From NCBI GenBank assembly GCA_033964015.1, contig CM066915.1:310001-374000 (forward strand): 64,000 nucleotides of DNA. Direction: 5' to 3'. The stretch's first letter is position 1; every line of letters begins with the position of its first letter. Below, piece by piece: positions 10,117 to 21,904 of this stretch. This stretch comes from Scolanthus callimorphus. Lineage: Eukaryota > Cnidaria > Anthozoa > Actiniaria > Edwardsiidae. The notes beneath the pieces were generated by a model. That model searched no databases and had not been told where the DNA came from. It saw nothing but the letters and a program-made list of their open reading frames with translations. The position numbers were made by a program, and so were the translations under genes.

Positions 10117-13100
10117 AGCAAGGGCGCGTTTCTAAAGGACTTGAGCTCTAGTATTGTCTTGTCATCTGGACCAACAGGCGAGTCAATCAGCCAGGCGAGG
10201 AGTAAGGTAAGGGTGTATTGTTTGTTACCACCGTATAATTCACTGTTGGGCGATTGGCGATTTTACGCAAGAAAATAGTTGTCAATTTTCTTGAACCGGA
10301 AAATTAAACATTCGAGTTAAGGAAGCCAAAGGATAGCTTAAAACCATTTGGTTGATTTTACAATCAATGTCGGCCCGCTGAAGTGGCCGAATCCAGCGTT
10401 TTGGTTTGATTGACGGCTTAAAATCGCCAATCGCCCAGCGCAACATTGAATTTTGAGGTCGCGTAGCAATGCATACATTGGTAAAGGTGCGGTGTCTCGA
10501 AAATAACTGAAAAGTGTCAAATAACTGTTGGATAGCCATGCCAAAATATACAAAGCGATCACCATGATCGTAGGGCTTCATGGACCTTTTGCAAAGCAGA
10601 AGAAAACGGATTGCAGCAATGAGTTTTTGAAATATTGCTGGGGTTAACAGTAGTGTTTATAAACTAGGACTTGCATTTATTCCCGGAGTAACAAATCGAA
10701 AAAAATCGATCATCGAGAACTGCTCAAACTGATCGTTTTAGAGTGAGAACTTTGTTCTTTTGACGCGGCCTTGCTTATGTTGTTATGTCGCAAGTGAACC
10801 AGGCTTGATCAATGCTTTGATTGTAATTCTAGTTCCTCAATCGAGCTGTGTCGATGCTTGTCTCATCGATGTCGTCACCTCAGACAACAGACAGTTCCTC
10901 TGCTCACCACACAAACACGCCCGATGATTGGTCATTAGCGATATTCCGGCTCGCAGAGCAGCTTGGGATTGAGGTGGACCCTCTAAGGCGACACTATGTT
11001 TGTGAACTGTTCTCCGGTGGTCTGGACTCGACAGGAATGGAGGTAAAATAACAATGGGGACTGATTGGCTAAAGAAAGTGCTTACATCTTTTTGCCATCC
11101 AATTCAGATCATATGATGATTCCTTCCTTTGGATGAATACTTTTGTTACTTCTGCACATACACTCGTGCACTCAAAAAAAAACAAAAAAAATTGTAACCA
11201 CCCAAAGGTCTGAATTGGGTGGCAACAGGATGTAAACACCGTTAGCTGATTCTATCTTCAGTCCCACCTGGTGATATTATTTTCTATCTCAATTTGACTT
11301 CAATTTGACAGCCACATGTATCGTTATTACCATGATCTCATCTCATGTTTGGGACGTGGTTGCCTAATTTCATATCAACAGGTACACAAAAGGTTTGATT
11401 TCTAAAGTTTGAGTCAAAAGTAATGCCATTTTTCAAGATTATCTTTGGTAAGGCAATCGTCAGAACCTTCGTTTGCCTAGGCATGCGGAGGATTGGGTTA
11501 ACTCCGGTGTAATAACCATTCCCAGAGGACACCTTTGTGTTCAGTTCTTATTTCATCCTGATTCGTTCTACCAAACAAAGGAAGCTTTGTGACGCAGTTC
11601 GTGCGCACTCACAGGTTATTACACCGGAGATAAGCCGGAGAATTGTCGTCAGTGCCAAAATGTTAAAATTCGGATTTGCCCAACAAGGGCAAGTGAGGGC
11701 GTTTATATAAGCACGCTTGGAAACTAGGTCACCATGTCGATTAGCGTTCTACTCCTCAGCTCATTGTCGTCTTGAAGCCAACGCTTTTTGCTTTAAATAT
11801 TTCCATTCCTATACCCTCCAAGAGGGTCATACCGAAAATTTTCATTTACGTCATCAATAATGACGTAACCCTCCGTATCTACATCCGGGATATGATTACC
11901 CGTCATGCGAACATACTGGATTCTCGCAGGCTTCCGCAACGCGTACATTATAGCCAGCGGAATTGCCCCAGACGCCGCAAGGACCGCGCTTCCTTTAAAC
12001 AGTGTTCGTGGGCCGAACATCTTATAACACACCCCTCCCCCCACGCTACCAAGACACTGCCCTAACCCGAAATGTAGCCCCTGGACTATTCCTTGCATGG
12101 TTGCCGCTACTTCCGGTGGGGCAACGGCGCCCGCGTATGACACACAGACAGTGTGTAAACTGGCGAACACAAATCCATAGATTACTTGCGTCGTTAGGAT
12201 TAACCAGGGGTTATAGATCTGGGTGTAAGATACCAGGATGACGACGCTGCCGGTTATAGACGCCAGCAAGACGCCGCCGTGGCCGAACTTTTTGGTGAGA
12301 AAAGAAGCCGGAAGGTAGAAGATCACTTGCGCGAGGCACATAATGCTTTCCGTCATCCCCATAACGAGCGCGTCTCCACCAAGGTCCTCAATGAACCAGA
12401 GCGTAAAGGTGAAAATAAGCCCGTTAACCATGCCCATGATTATTAGAGTAATCAGACAGCAGATAACCTCTGGCTTCTTCAAAACAGTCTTAATTTGGCC
12501 CCAGTTAAATCGGTTGTTGTTCTCCATTGTCAAGGTGAAAAGGCAAAGCATGAGGATGACCGCGCTTTCAAATGCGAAGAACATGACTATGGCTGTCATG
12601 AAGTTGGGATCTGGGTTTGGTACTGGTGGCACAAGGGGCTTGAAATACCAGCGTATGCCTGGAATATAACAGATAATAATATAAGATTTGTAATAGCGAA
12701 CGTGAGGTTAGTGATCTCCTGATTATATCAAGAAAGTGCTGTCCTTTTTACGAATCCGCGTGGGTTACCTGTGGGTTTTTAAAATCTCGACCCAGGCCCT
12801 TTTACCGAGAAAAAACAATATTTACAGAAGACTGCTATGGCCGTTTCAATGACCATATTTGGGCAGTGCATCGATGTGCTGAATAATAAATGCTGATATT
12901 CGGCTGATGGGTTGCAAAACGCATACATGTGTTTACCTGATGTGGCTTGCATGGCTAGACCAGTAGCTAGTGAACCCAGCATGAATCCAGCCGATCCGAA
13001 TATCATCTGCTTGCCATATTGCGAGGACCCTTCCCAGTATACTAGAGTCCCATCGACGATCGGGAAAAACGGCGCTAGGAACCATTCCGCCACAGCAACT

Positions 13101-16100
13101 ATTATCATATTAATGATGAAAATATTTTGATTTGTGAGGGTGGGTTGCTTGCTTTTAGTATATCGTAGCCTTTCAGGCCTTTGGGAGTCTTGTGAGTTCT
13201 GCGCATCCTTCTGCCTTTCTCTTGTTGTTTTGCGTGACAGTTTTTCGTTCTGTGACATCCGCTCTCTGCGTGACGATTTGCTATTGCGTGACGAATCGGG
13301 CATTCCTATCTTTTGCTGATATTTTGCAATGATTAATCGACTTAAATTCTCATTTTTGCGTCCAGGATTCAGCCTTTGCTTTTTACCAACTTGAATGGGT
13401 CCCCCTTGAACTGAATCATACTCAGTCTCAGCTGAAATATCTTTCGTGTTTCCACTCAAACCCGTCAAATTCCCAGTAAAATTCAATGCCCTCTCTCGAT
13501 CCATATCAATATCGTGAACTATGTAAACTCCACAAAATGAGGTATAACTCAGCGTCATTCCTATAGTAGTGATCAGTAGAATCAAATTATATTTCCCCGT
13601 CTTATCTGCAATCGCTCCCCATATAGGCGCGCTAAATGTCCGCACCATCGGTCGTACTGCCATGAGGATTCCAGTTGGGTTCCATCCATGCCAAGATGGC
13701 GGTAGAAAACCGACAAGAACTTGATGAACGTGGCTCTTCCGAACAGAGAGCAAAAGTAGATGAGCTTGTACTTGAAGGTGCGTCGGTTGACGCTGAAGAT
13801 CCTTTTGGAGGAGTAGCTCGTCTCCATGCTGTGGCCCAAGTCTGTTGTCAAAGCTCCAAGTTTACGAAACTATGTGGCGATTGCTTTTTGAGCAGCGATT
13901 CTCTTCTCTGTTAGCAGAGGTCTCTCAAGTCAAGAGAGATTTGCGTGAGTTTCAGGGGACTTCTGTATCGCAGGGCAATTAGTTTCTTATACTAGACTTT
14001 CCTAGATGGTAAAACTAGTAAAATCACCTGAAGTAATATATAAACAGTGGTGTTTCATGAGGATTTCCGAGAGAAGCGGGTTGAAAAAAACCCAGGCATA
14101 TTCAAGAGATATAATTGTTTTGTTCGTGGTGATTTTCTAGGATTAATTCAGCACTCGTCTGGCAAACGTTAGCGTTCTGTCAGATTATCAAACTCTTCTT
14201 CATTTATCTCACGAATGTTGATGCCCGGCAGATAACCGCTCTCTGTCTGATAGTCAGCGAAACAAAGATTTTTCTAGAAAACTACTTTACTGGCAAAAAA
14301 TCCAACCCGGGTTTTTTTCATATATATACTTCAATCGAGAAAGGTCTTCATGGTTACCACCGTATGCATTGCTACGCGACCTCAAAATTCACTGTTGGGC
14401 GATTGGCGATTTTACGCAAGAAAATTGCTGTCAATTTTCTTGAACCGGAAAGTAAACCATTCAAGTCAAGGAAGCCAAAGGATAGGTTAAAACCATTTTG
14501 GTTGATTTTGCAATCAATGTCGGCCCGCTGAAGTGGCCGAATCCAGCGTTTCGGTTTGATTGACGGCTAAAAATCGCCAATCGCCCATCGCAACATTGAA
14601 TTTTGAGGTCGCATACAGTGGTAAGCTTGCGTGCCTCTTCGTTGACTCTTTTTTCAGACACGGAAGATAAAGCATGCTTTTTGAGGTGTGTTTGAGATCC
14701 CCGAGCTTATGATTAGTTTAATTTAAATCAGTGTAGTTTATGACTAATTTAATTTAATCAGTGTATGCCCAGAAATCAAGAACGCAGAACTTTTCTCAGA
14801 AAACTACATAGCGGAGAACAGTCTTAGAGTCCCAGTAGATTGTTATATGGGCGGGCATTGATAATTTTCCATTTGGTAAATGCTCAGACACGAAAAGCAA
14901 GTGGATTTCGCAGGGGATTCGAACTCGGAAATTTTTACAATTTTTTTATGCTCTTCCTGAACTTTCGAATTGTGCTTTTGTTTGGGAGAATTCTCGAGTC
15001 AGGCTTTGAAGCACTCGTCTTCGTCTTGTGCTTCATGATCTGCTCTCGGAATTCTCCCAAACAACGCCTCGGTTTTCAAAACTCCATGAAGGCACAGAAA
15101 AATGTTTTATTTCTTAAATATCTCCAAGCGGACGTGGAAACTCTTTCAATAATTAATTACAAATACGAGAAAAGGCAGCGATTAATGAAAAAGCTCTTGA
15201 ACCGCTCAGTACGTACGCGCGGGAGTAAGTAAGGATGTCCCCCCCCCCCCCCTCCTTAGTGTACGAGGTATCAGTGGAAGGAGGAGGTCATCCAAGGTGG
15301 TTGTTGCTTCAGAGCTTGCAGAAGTTTGTAAAACGCAGTAATCCGGGGCAGTAATCTTGGCACAAATCAACTTCTTCGTCAGTGAGTCTTGATCAGGTCT
15401 TCGTTTGGTTGCTTTCAACACGTGAGTTATAGCTTCAATCGATTCATGCAACAGAAATGGTCTCGAAAATGGTCAGATATCCTCGTTAAGGACTCCAGCT
15501 ACAGCTACCTGACCTGGAAATTTCGAGGTGCCGGCCCTGCCCATCGCGTTTTTTCACTCGCGTTTTTTTTTTTTACTCGCGTTTTTTTTTTTTACTCGCG
15601 GTTTTTTTTTACTCGCGGTTCTTTTACTCGCTTTTTTTTTACTCGCGTTTTTTTTTTTTTTTACTTTCGATCACTTCTCGATAAACTTCCGCCTGATCCC
15701 TGTATAACACGAGGATTGAGGAAAACGTGTCCCGTCCCGTCTCATTACAGATCCTTATGTCTGTACAAGACAAGGAGACGCTGGGCGCACGCCTGCTAAG
15801 CATTGTGGGACAGCGATTAGCGTATGCACTGAACTCGACCGAGTCCTCCACGGAAAGCGTCACGCAACTGTCACGCCTTCCAACCAATATCAGTCGGTGG
15901 ATCAAACAACAGGTGAGATTCTCAGCCTAATCCCTGGCGTTTTGGGTGGGCTTCCTGTGGTTGGTAAGCTCGGCCCAGTGCTCGCAGATCCTCACGGTTC
16001 ATCTCCGAGCACAGGAAGCCCACTCAGAACGCCAGGGACTTTCCCGCTCAAAGGGAGTGCTCGTCACCTCGCGGGGGAGGCTATAGTAACAGCCACTGAC

Positions 16101-17219
16101 GCATGCGCGAGATTTGATTCAAATCGGTTTAGAGAAATTCTTGCTTTTCACGCGACGTCATCAAAATGCTTACCTCTAAACTAAATTCTCTACGAATATA
16201 CACTTTCATACTTTATTACAACTCTACCGAGGGAGTTTGCACATAAAATTTCAACACTTTCTAACAAATGGTCTCGGAGATATCGCCGAGGTGATTTATG
16301 TCACGCAACACCAGTCACGTATTTTGATCGTGCCGTATTTCGCTCAATTTGTTCAGTGCTTACAATTTTTGCAAACCAGCAAGTCATAATGGTTCATATC
16401 CTACCATTTCAATAATATTTATGTTGACAGAGTCCGTAGAAATAGCCTTTTAGACAGCTGGTGATTTGGCCGCCATGTTGGTGTCCTTCAGCATGAACAC
16501 CAACATGGCGGTTCCATACAATTACTGAACAAAATGGCGGGCAATCATTCGCTTATATTTAGGCCTGAAAACACCTAATCGATCTCAAATTTTCACAAGA
16601 AACATATTTTAATGTTCTTTCACGGTTCTGTAGCGTATTTAGTGTTTAGATGGCAATTTAGGAGATAATTTTAGTCACGTGACAAGTGAAAAGCACCAAT
16701 ACCTTTCTGCGCATCCAATGACGTTCAAATTCAGCCAATCAGGGAAGGCCCTCAAATGGCTGTGAGCAAAGCCTAACCCGTGAGGTAACTGTCCGGGGAG
16801 GAGAATGCAACATGTTATTCACGTTGTAAAGCTCACGTGATGCATGCTGGTATGTGCGACAAGAGCATTTTTAAGAAGTCTGCGTGTTCGCATAAAGTTG
16901 AATGCTACCCATCCAGTAAAGTGTACATGGATGAACAGGTCCAAATGAATTAACTGTATTTGCTAGAGGAAATTTGCAAATTTTCGTCCCATATTTTCAC
17001 TATCCGGCCCACTTTCTGAAATTCCTGGATCCGCCCCTGTGACCTCCTTATCTGCTCTTTCCTCAGGAGCCGTCCAAGCTAGTACGGCGCATTGTACCCC
17101 TCTCCCTTACCGGTGCACTTCTGACCACGATACTAACCTTACTGCCGTGTGATTCAGCGGACTTCTCCCTGGCATCTGAACTCTCAGAGTCAGCTGAGTT
17201 CTTGTTTAGACAGACCTGA
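10117..17219 (+). CDS. probable Rab3GAP2-like protein, C-terminal four exons
   Basis: The exons are 10117-10206, 10833-11042, 15751-15912 and 17067-17219. All start and end in phase 0 with good acceptors (TTTCTCTCTTAG, CTCATTACAG, CTTTCCTCAG) and GT donors. Together they give about 204 residues ending at a TGA. The reading includes LAEQLGIEVDPLRRHYVCEL, IVGQRLAYALN followed by LSRLPTNISRWIKQ, and a final helix-rich segment. This pattern resembles the C-terminal domain of Rab3GAP2, the non-catalytic subunit of the Rab3/Rab18 GTPase regulator. The match is from memory of the family and needs a search. The N-terminal 80-85 percent would have to lie left of the window, or the locus is a partial copy. 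An MFSD6-like gene lies on the other strand in the 11043-15750 intron. Confidence 0.55.
10228..10486. mobile_element. MITE with long inverted ends, copy 1
   Basis: One end reads TTACCACCGTATAATTCA, the other ATACATTGGTAA. GGGCGATTGGCGATTTTA and its inverted partner lie just inside. About 90 percent similar by eye to the element at 14352-14622. Flanking TA fits a Tc1/mariner-type MITE. It sits in an intron of the Rab3GAP2-like gene. Confidence 0.65.
11495..11636. mobile_element. 142-bp hAT-like MITE, copy 2
   Basis: Near-identical to the element at 6437-6578 and of the same length. The flanks are GGAGGATT and GGAGAATT, an 8-bp duplication with one difference. It lies in the intron between the second and third Rab3GAP2-like exons, near the 3' end of the MFSD6-like gene. 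The similarity of the copies suggests recent mobility. Confidence 0.85.
11793..13827 (-). CDS. MFSD6-like major facilitator superfamily transporter, two exons
   Basis: Exon 1 runs 13827-12937 and exon 2 runs 12658-11793, joined in phase 1 across a GTAAAC donor and a TATTCCAG acceptor, for about 585 residues. The N-terminal part (FKYKLIYFCSLFGRATFIKF, HLGMDGTQ) and TGILMAVRPMVR followed by GAIADKTGKYN match the start of the MFS_1_like/MFSD6 family, with an MFS motif A-like loop. A charged Ser/Arg/Lys-rich loop follows, then AEWFLAPFFPIVDG and, in exon 2, about six more hydrophobic segments. The start ATG at 13827 is the first in frame. One base is missing at 13675-13676, so TQ and TGILM lie in different frames. 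MFSD6 proteins are poorly characterised multi-pass membrane proteins. The gene lies wholly inside an intron of the opposite-strand gene. Confidence 0.85.
13925..14351. other. no gene recognised
   Basis: Upstream of the MFSD6-like start, so it probably holds that gene's promoter and leader. No TATA box or other site can be called with confidence. Confidence 0.3.
14352..14622. mobile_element. MITE with long inverted ends, copy 2
   Basis: The ends read TTACCACCGTATGCATTGC and GCATACAGTGGTAA. The interior matches the element at 10228-10486, including GAAGTGGCCGAATCCAGCG. TA is found at both borders. No coding sequence. Confidence 0.65.
14838..15070. repeat. hairpin and possible Pol III B-box fragment
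   Basis: The minus strand contains CGAGTTCGAATCCCCTGCG near 14915, which fits a tRNA T-arm/B box, but no matching A box was found. TTGTTTGGGAGAATTC (14978) and GAATTCTCCCAAACAA (15049) form an inverted pair with about 55 bases between. It may be a decayed tRNA-derived SINE. Confidence 0.3.
15545..15665. repeat. low-complexity ACTCGCG-poly(T) repeat
   Basis: Seven or so units of T-run plus ACTCGCG follow one another. No coding meaning. T-run length is likely unreliable in an assembly. Confidence 0.8.
15925..16110. mobile_element. short inverted-repeat element in the last Rab3GAP2-like intron
   Basis: CCCTGGCGTTTTGGGTGGGC near 15931 pairs with GCCCACTCAGAACGCCAGGG near 16019. Next to it is CTCGTCACCTCGCGGG, a motif also present near 23577 and 47948, suggesting a shared repeat family. 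Confidence 0.5.
16111..17066. other. intronic DNA with small hairpins
   Basis: CCGCCATGTTGGTGT and ACACCAACATGGCGG form a hairpin near 16471-16510. The segment near 16950-17040 (GGAAATTTGCAAATTTTCG to CCTGGATCCGCCCCTG) matches 48170-48260, so a repeat tail is present. No exon is seen. Confidence 0.4.
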
Positions 17220-18877
17220 TAGTGACCAATGTTATTGATGCGTGATTAACAGTTATCTTAGGCTTTGGAAAGGAGATATCCGGTTAATATTCACTGTCTA
17301 TCACGAGTATAGTTATCGACAAGTGATTATAAGAATTTCCGCGTGCTGATTGGTCGAGAGGTTGTTTTCTCTTGCAAGTATTACCTTCCGGTGATTATAA
17401 ACTTGAAAGGATTGGGAGTGCGCGCGCAAATTTTGTTATGATCGTGAAAAAATCCAAAAAACAAGATTGTTTTGTCTAAAAATATTATGAATCACTTGAA
17501 AAATTATACTAAAACAATTAGTCGCCTCATGCTCGACTTCGTCTCGGTGATTATTCGCCGATAATCACGTCGCCTTCGGCGACTAATTGTTAAATAGAAA
17601 GTGAGCAGCGGAAAAAGCTACCGTAAAACTTTTTAAACAATTAAAAGTTATACGTTTGAGCAACAAATCGAACGTAGTATGTTAGTGGGTTTCTCAAGGA
17701 GCCCATTATCTAGGGGCGTCCATTTACAGCGTATTGGAAAATGAAGCAAGTCTGAAGTTATTTTTAGAACAATAGATTTGCCGCTTGAATAAACTTCTCT
17801 GGACAAAGTATGCGTTACCTGCATTCTAATTGGCTGAATGAATGTGTGGCGTAAGCTTTGCGTGAAAATTTGAAACTAAAATAACTTCATAGAGGAATCT
17901 TTTTACATGGAAGTTGGACGTTCCTTGGTAATTGGCGCCTGTTTTTTCCCCTTTTTTTAAGGCTATTCTCGTTTTCTATGAGTCAAATAGTCAACTCTTC
18001 ATAGTATGTTATTAAGTTTTAAGAAATGCACGTGAACTACTACAACGGAAAAAAAGGGACGAACAACATTGTTTCCAGATATGTGAAATTAGTAGAAATA
18101 GAAAGTTAATAGAAATAGTAAAGTTAAGATATTTCAACAAATGTAAAAAGTGAACGGTATTAAATAATTTAAATAATTCTTGGGTTGCACTCATTCCTTT
18201 GGGAATAAAATCACAAAAGTGCGACGGCGATGACAGAAAAAAGGAAACAAATGACCTTTCTTTTGCTCGTGCACACATGGCTGCCAATGACTTCACATGC
18301 AGCCAATATAAGTTTGTAAAATGTTTTGTCCTAGTTAAAACTTTCTTTTTGTAGAGAGAGGTAATTTTTCTTGAAAATAATGTTGGTACATTGCGGTTGT
18401 AATGCACGAGGAGGCGTTTTTATCTATAAAAGAACACTAGTTCGTTGATCTATAGCGCTATTCATGCTGACGTCATCCATTGTTATTAATGTGCCAACCA
18501 GAGATCGATTGGTTCACAGAACAAAGGGCGCTATTCAATCTACGGTTGGCACATTCGCATTAGAATGGAAATGGTGATAAACAGTGAATAGCGCCATACG
18601 ACTCACTTTTAGGACGTCACGAGTCACACGCTTGCTATTCTAAAACCTGAGATGAGCCATCCATTATCACCCGTCGGTCAAGACCTTGTTTAAAATTTCC
18701 CACATCAGTTGATATGGGGTATATCAGTGTGCGGATCATCATTCCCAGCCAATCAGATGGACGAGACGGATTGTGTCTAAGTGTTGTGTGACAATATATT
18801 TGATGCTGACGTCACACGGTGCACATGCAATGCGTCTTTTATCATGCAATATCCCACACAAATCTCAAGCTTCACTT
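17220..18877. other. intergenic DNA with MITE-like inverted repeats
   Basis: A repeat with CGTGCTGATTGGTCGAGAGG near 17343 and a palindromic end around GCCGATAATCACGTCGCCTT (17550) suggests one MITE. GCGCTATTCATGCTG near 18458 and GTGAATAGCGCC near 18583 suggest another. No gene was recognised. Confidence 0.4.
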
Positions 18878-19136
18878 TTAACATTCAGCATTTACACGCT
18901 TGACTTCTGGGCTCCTGGATGTAAACCGAAAGTCAGACCAATTAACGACGTTCCCCTCCCCTGAGTGGCACTTTGTAGACATCGTGATGATTTCCTGGTC
19001 ACTTAGCTGCCTGTCCCACATGTTGACACCGGTGATATTACCAGTGAAAGACTCGTCATTGTCAAACCCTCCGCCATCATAGTAGTTGTCTTGGTCTTGC
19101 CCGATGACGAAGATTCCGTTGATGATAGTGAAGCCA
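18878..19136 (-). CDS. pentraxin-type domain, terminal exon (locus copy 1)
   Basis: A TTTCAG acceptor precedes the exon, which runs to a TAA stop. It reads IFVIGQDQDNYYDGGGF, DESFTGNITGVNMWDRQLSD and CHSGEGNVVNWSDF, the typical second half of a pentraxin/laminin-G-like fold where Gln/Asp residues bind calcium. The exon is intact, 86 codons plus a partial first codon. The preceding exon is 19639-19773. A diverged, broken copy is at 42822-43030. The protein is probably secreted. Confidence 0.8.
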
Positions 19137-19638
19137 CTGAAACGACATCGGGGACGTTTCAGAACAAGGTATATATCATTGAATTCCTGTGTTTTTTTTT
19201 CAGCTAGGTAGACTGGGCTCGAGCGGCTCGTGAGTTAGCTGTGGTGTAACAAAATCAACAGAGGACAGGGGCTCGTAAAGGGGCGTTCCTCTGATATGTA
19301 TTCTTGATAAGGCGTTTTGATACATCTTGTTATTTTTTTTCTTTTTTAACCGCCGCTGCGGTTACGTGTATCAGAACAACAATAGCAGAGAACAACATGA
19401 TTAATTATAGAAATCAGTGCTGGCACGTGAATATCCAGTTGCAAATAACTGGCGTCTGTAAAGCTACTAATACAACGAATTTGATTGGCTAGAAAAACAA
19501 AAGCTTCACTATTAGCGGTAAAACCATTGTAAAAATATGTCCAGGTCTCCCGATGCCCTATCAATACGCAATGCCACCCTAACGCATTGTTTCGGAGCAT
19601 TGAGAAATTTTTTTCAGAAATCAAATCAACAGTCATAC

Positions 19639-19773
19639 CTGCTCAGTCCAGTTTCATTGCCCGAAGACTGGTAGGCAACACCGTCAAAATACATCCTCCA
19701 GTTGCCATCGTTACTGGCCCACTTGACACATATGTGGTGCCACTTCCCGTCCAATAATTTATGGTAAATGTTT
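19639..19773 (-). CDS. pentraxin-type domain, internal exon (locus copy 1)
   Basis: Acceptor ATTCAG and donor GTATGA bound 135 bases reading LLDGKWHHICVKWASNDGNW followed by MYFDGVAYQSSGNETG. DGKWHHICVKW is the hallmark core strand of pentraxin/LamG domains. It splices to 19136-18878. A matching exon three bases longer is at 47322-47459. The exon coding the first part of the domain was not found. Confidence 0.8.
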
Positions 19774-19871
19774 CTGAATGAAAATAACAGATATTTACAA
19801 TGAGAAATATATACTTCAGTAGTTAATTAAAATTTATGAAAACTCCGAGTAGCAACAAGCCCATGACTTTA

Positions 19872-20160
19872 CAGTTGTTTCAGGTAACACGCGATCCAGC
19901 ACGTCAACACTTTTTGGCAGTTGGGTTTTTCTGTGAAGTCAATCAAACCACAACTAACTACGTGAGCCAATCAGGTCGTTGCTCAGTTTCGCCTAGTGCA
20001 GTGAATTGGCTTTCTGTCGCGACAAATGTCGCCAACCAAATGTGCTGGGCAAGGATCTGATTGGCTCACACGATTGCATTGATGGACAGCGCAGAAAAAC
20101 TTAACTGCCAAACTACAAGAATCTGACAACGGCGAAGTCGCGTGTTACCTGAAACAGCTG
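19872..20160. mobile_element. 289-bp TA-flanked MITE
   Basis: The ends are CAGTTGTTTCAGGTAACACG and CGTGTTACCTGAAACAGCTG, flanked by TA on both sides. The homologous place in locus copy 2 (near 47520) lacks it, giving an empty-site comparison. Tc1/mariner-like by target site. Confidence 0.75.
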
Positions 20161-21904
20161 TAAAACACGATTTTCTTAAATGAATTATAATCTTTTAGAT
20201 TAAATTTTGAACAAAATTATGTCAACAACTATGCCAAAAATTCACGCTTAAGAACAGGTCTTGAGAAAATCAACCAAAGTTGGACATGAAAATTTTTGAA
20301 CCCCCCTGATATTTTGTGTGCAGGTAGGTTACTCCATATGATTGTAGTTAAGGAGGCTCATATCAATTTTTCATGTCCTCGCCCCCTGAACTTCAATGGT
20401 CTGTATCTCATTCGGAAATGCACAGAACGGAAAGCCACTTTAAAAGTAAACATGCTATGGATTGTTCTTTGTGTCGACATATGTTTTGTTTACATTGCTG
20501 CTTCCATGGCAACGTAATGGCGACCCTCCAAAAAAATTAAGTTGCAAAATTCACCCAGACAAAGAGAAATTTGGGACCCTCTTAACGCCAAAGACACTAG
20601 GCTATTAGCATTGCTTAGACAAAGTTTGAAGAAAAAGTAGCATCGCGTTTTCGAAACATAACGTGGTCATTTTTTTTTCGTCGAAAAATTAGAATTTTTT
20701 ATTAGCCTACTTTCTTGACCCTCAAACTATGCCTAAAAGCTCGTAGTGATTTAGTTTTTAGTTCCGCATAACGACCTAGGCAATTTCTTTAAGCAAAAAT
20801 TTTAGAGCCACTGCTTATTCCGATCAGGATTAATCTGAAAACTTTTGAAGCCTTTTCTTGCTCACGGAAACACAAACAACTAGTCCTGCGTTCCAATTCC
20901 TAGTGAAAAAAATCCGAGTAAATTTGTGTCTAAATCTCCCCAAGGAGAGTTCAATTATTTCATACCATACCTTTGTATTTTTTTAGTGCCATAATTCTTT
21001 AAAAAAGCCGTGAAAAAAAAATCAAATCTGGACGCGGTGTAGTTTCGCTTGACTTGAAAGCGGGCAGCTTTCCCATTTAGGTGTGTATATTTCTTGTACT
21101 CATTTCAACATTTCTCAATGCGGTGTTATCACGCGGCTCATTGCCTTTGCTACACTTTACTTGAATATTTTAGTAACGCAATACGATCCAACTTCAAATT
21201 TTACAACTTTCTCTGCAATAAAAGACATTTTAAAACACCTTATCAAACACGGGTAGATTTTAAAACTTTATCAAATTTCTTTACTGTTTGTTTTCCGTCC
21301 GAGAGATAGTTTCGAAGAGTTACGCTCTTCGAAGTAATTAGATGAAAAATTGCAATAGAATCAATGAGCCGTTATAACAATACTGCATTGACATGCTTGT
21401 GAGCAAATGAACAAAGAAATCCGGTTGTTATTAAGATGCAATTGTAAAGAACGTAATTAAGTCTGGTTGTAATTAAGCTCTATTCGTAAAAATGTAATTA
21501 GGTCTGGTTTTAATTAAGCTGTAATGGTATAGAACGTAATTAGTTTCCGAAGTCTTTTGTATTGGCCAAGTAATTAGTGTAATAAGGTGTAAAATATTCA
21601 CACTTGTTCAGCATAAAAGCACCAAAGTTTGTCGACATTCTACTCCAGAGTTCAATAAAGTCCATTAGAAAATAACACCTATGTTGTATTGTGAATGTGC
21701 GCATTCTGATTGGTTAAAAAGCGTGTTTGTAAGAGACCTGAGAAACAGGTCTTTCAAGTTTTGATCAGTTCTCCCAACATCCCCCTCGTGTTTGTAAGAA
21801 AGCAGAGAGCACGCGGAAAGTACTTTTATTGCTTAAGTAAAATACACCCCGGCTAAAGGGCCTTTCTTTGACAATGCTGACATAGTGAAAGATACATATC
21901 CTAA
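20161..21904. other. intronic repeat DNA, left arm of a long-range inverted pair
   Basis: The segment 20246-20335 (AAAATCAACCAAAGTTGG through ATATTTTGTGTGCAGGT) recurs inverted at 23388-23482. The rest is AT-rich with no recognisable exon. Confidence 0.4.
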
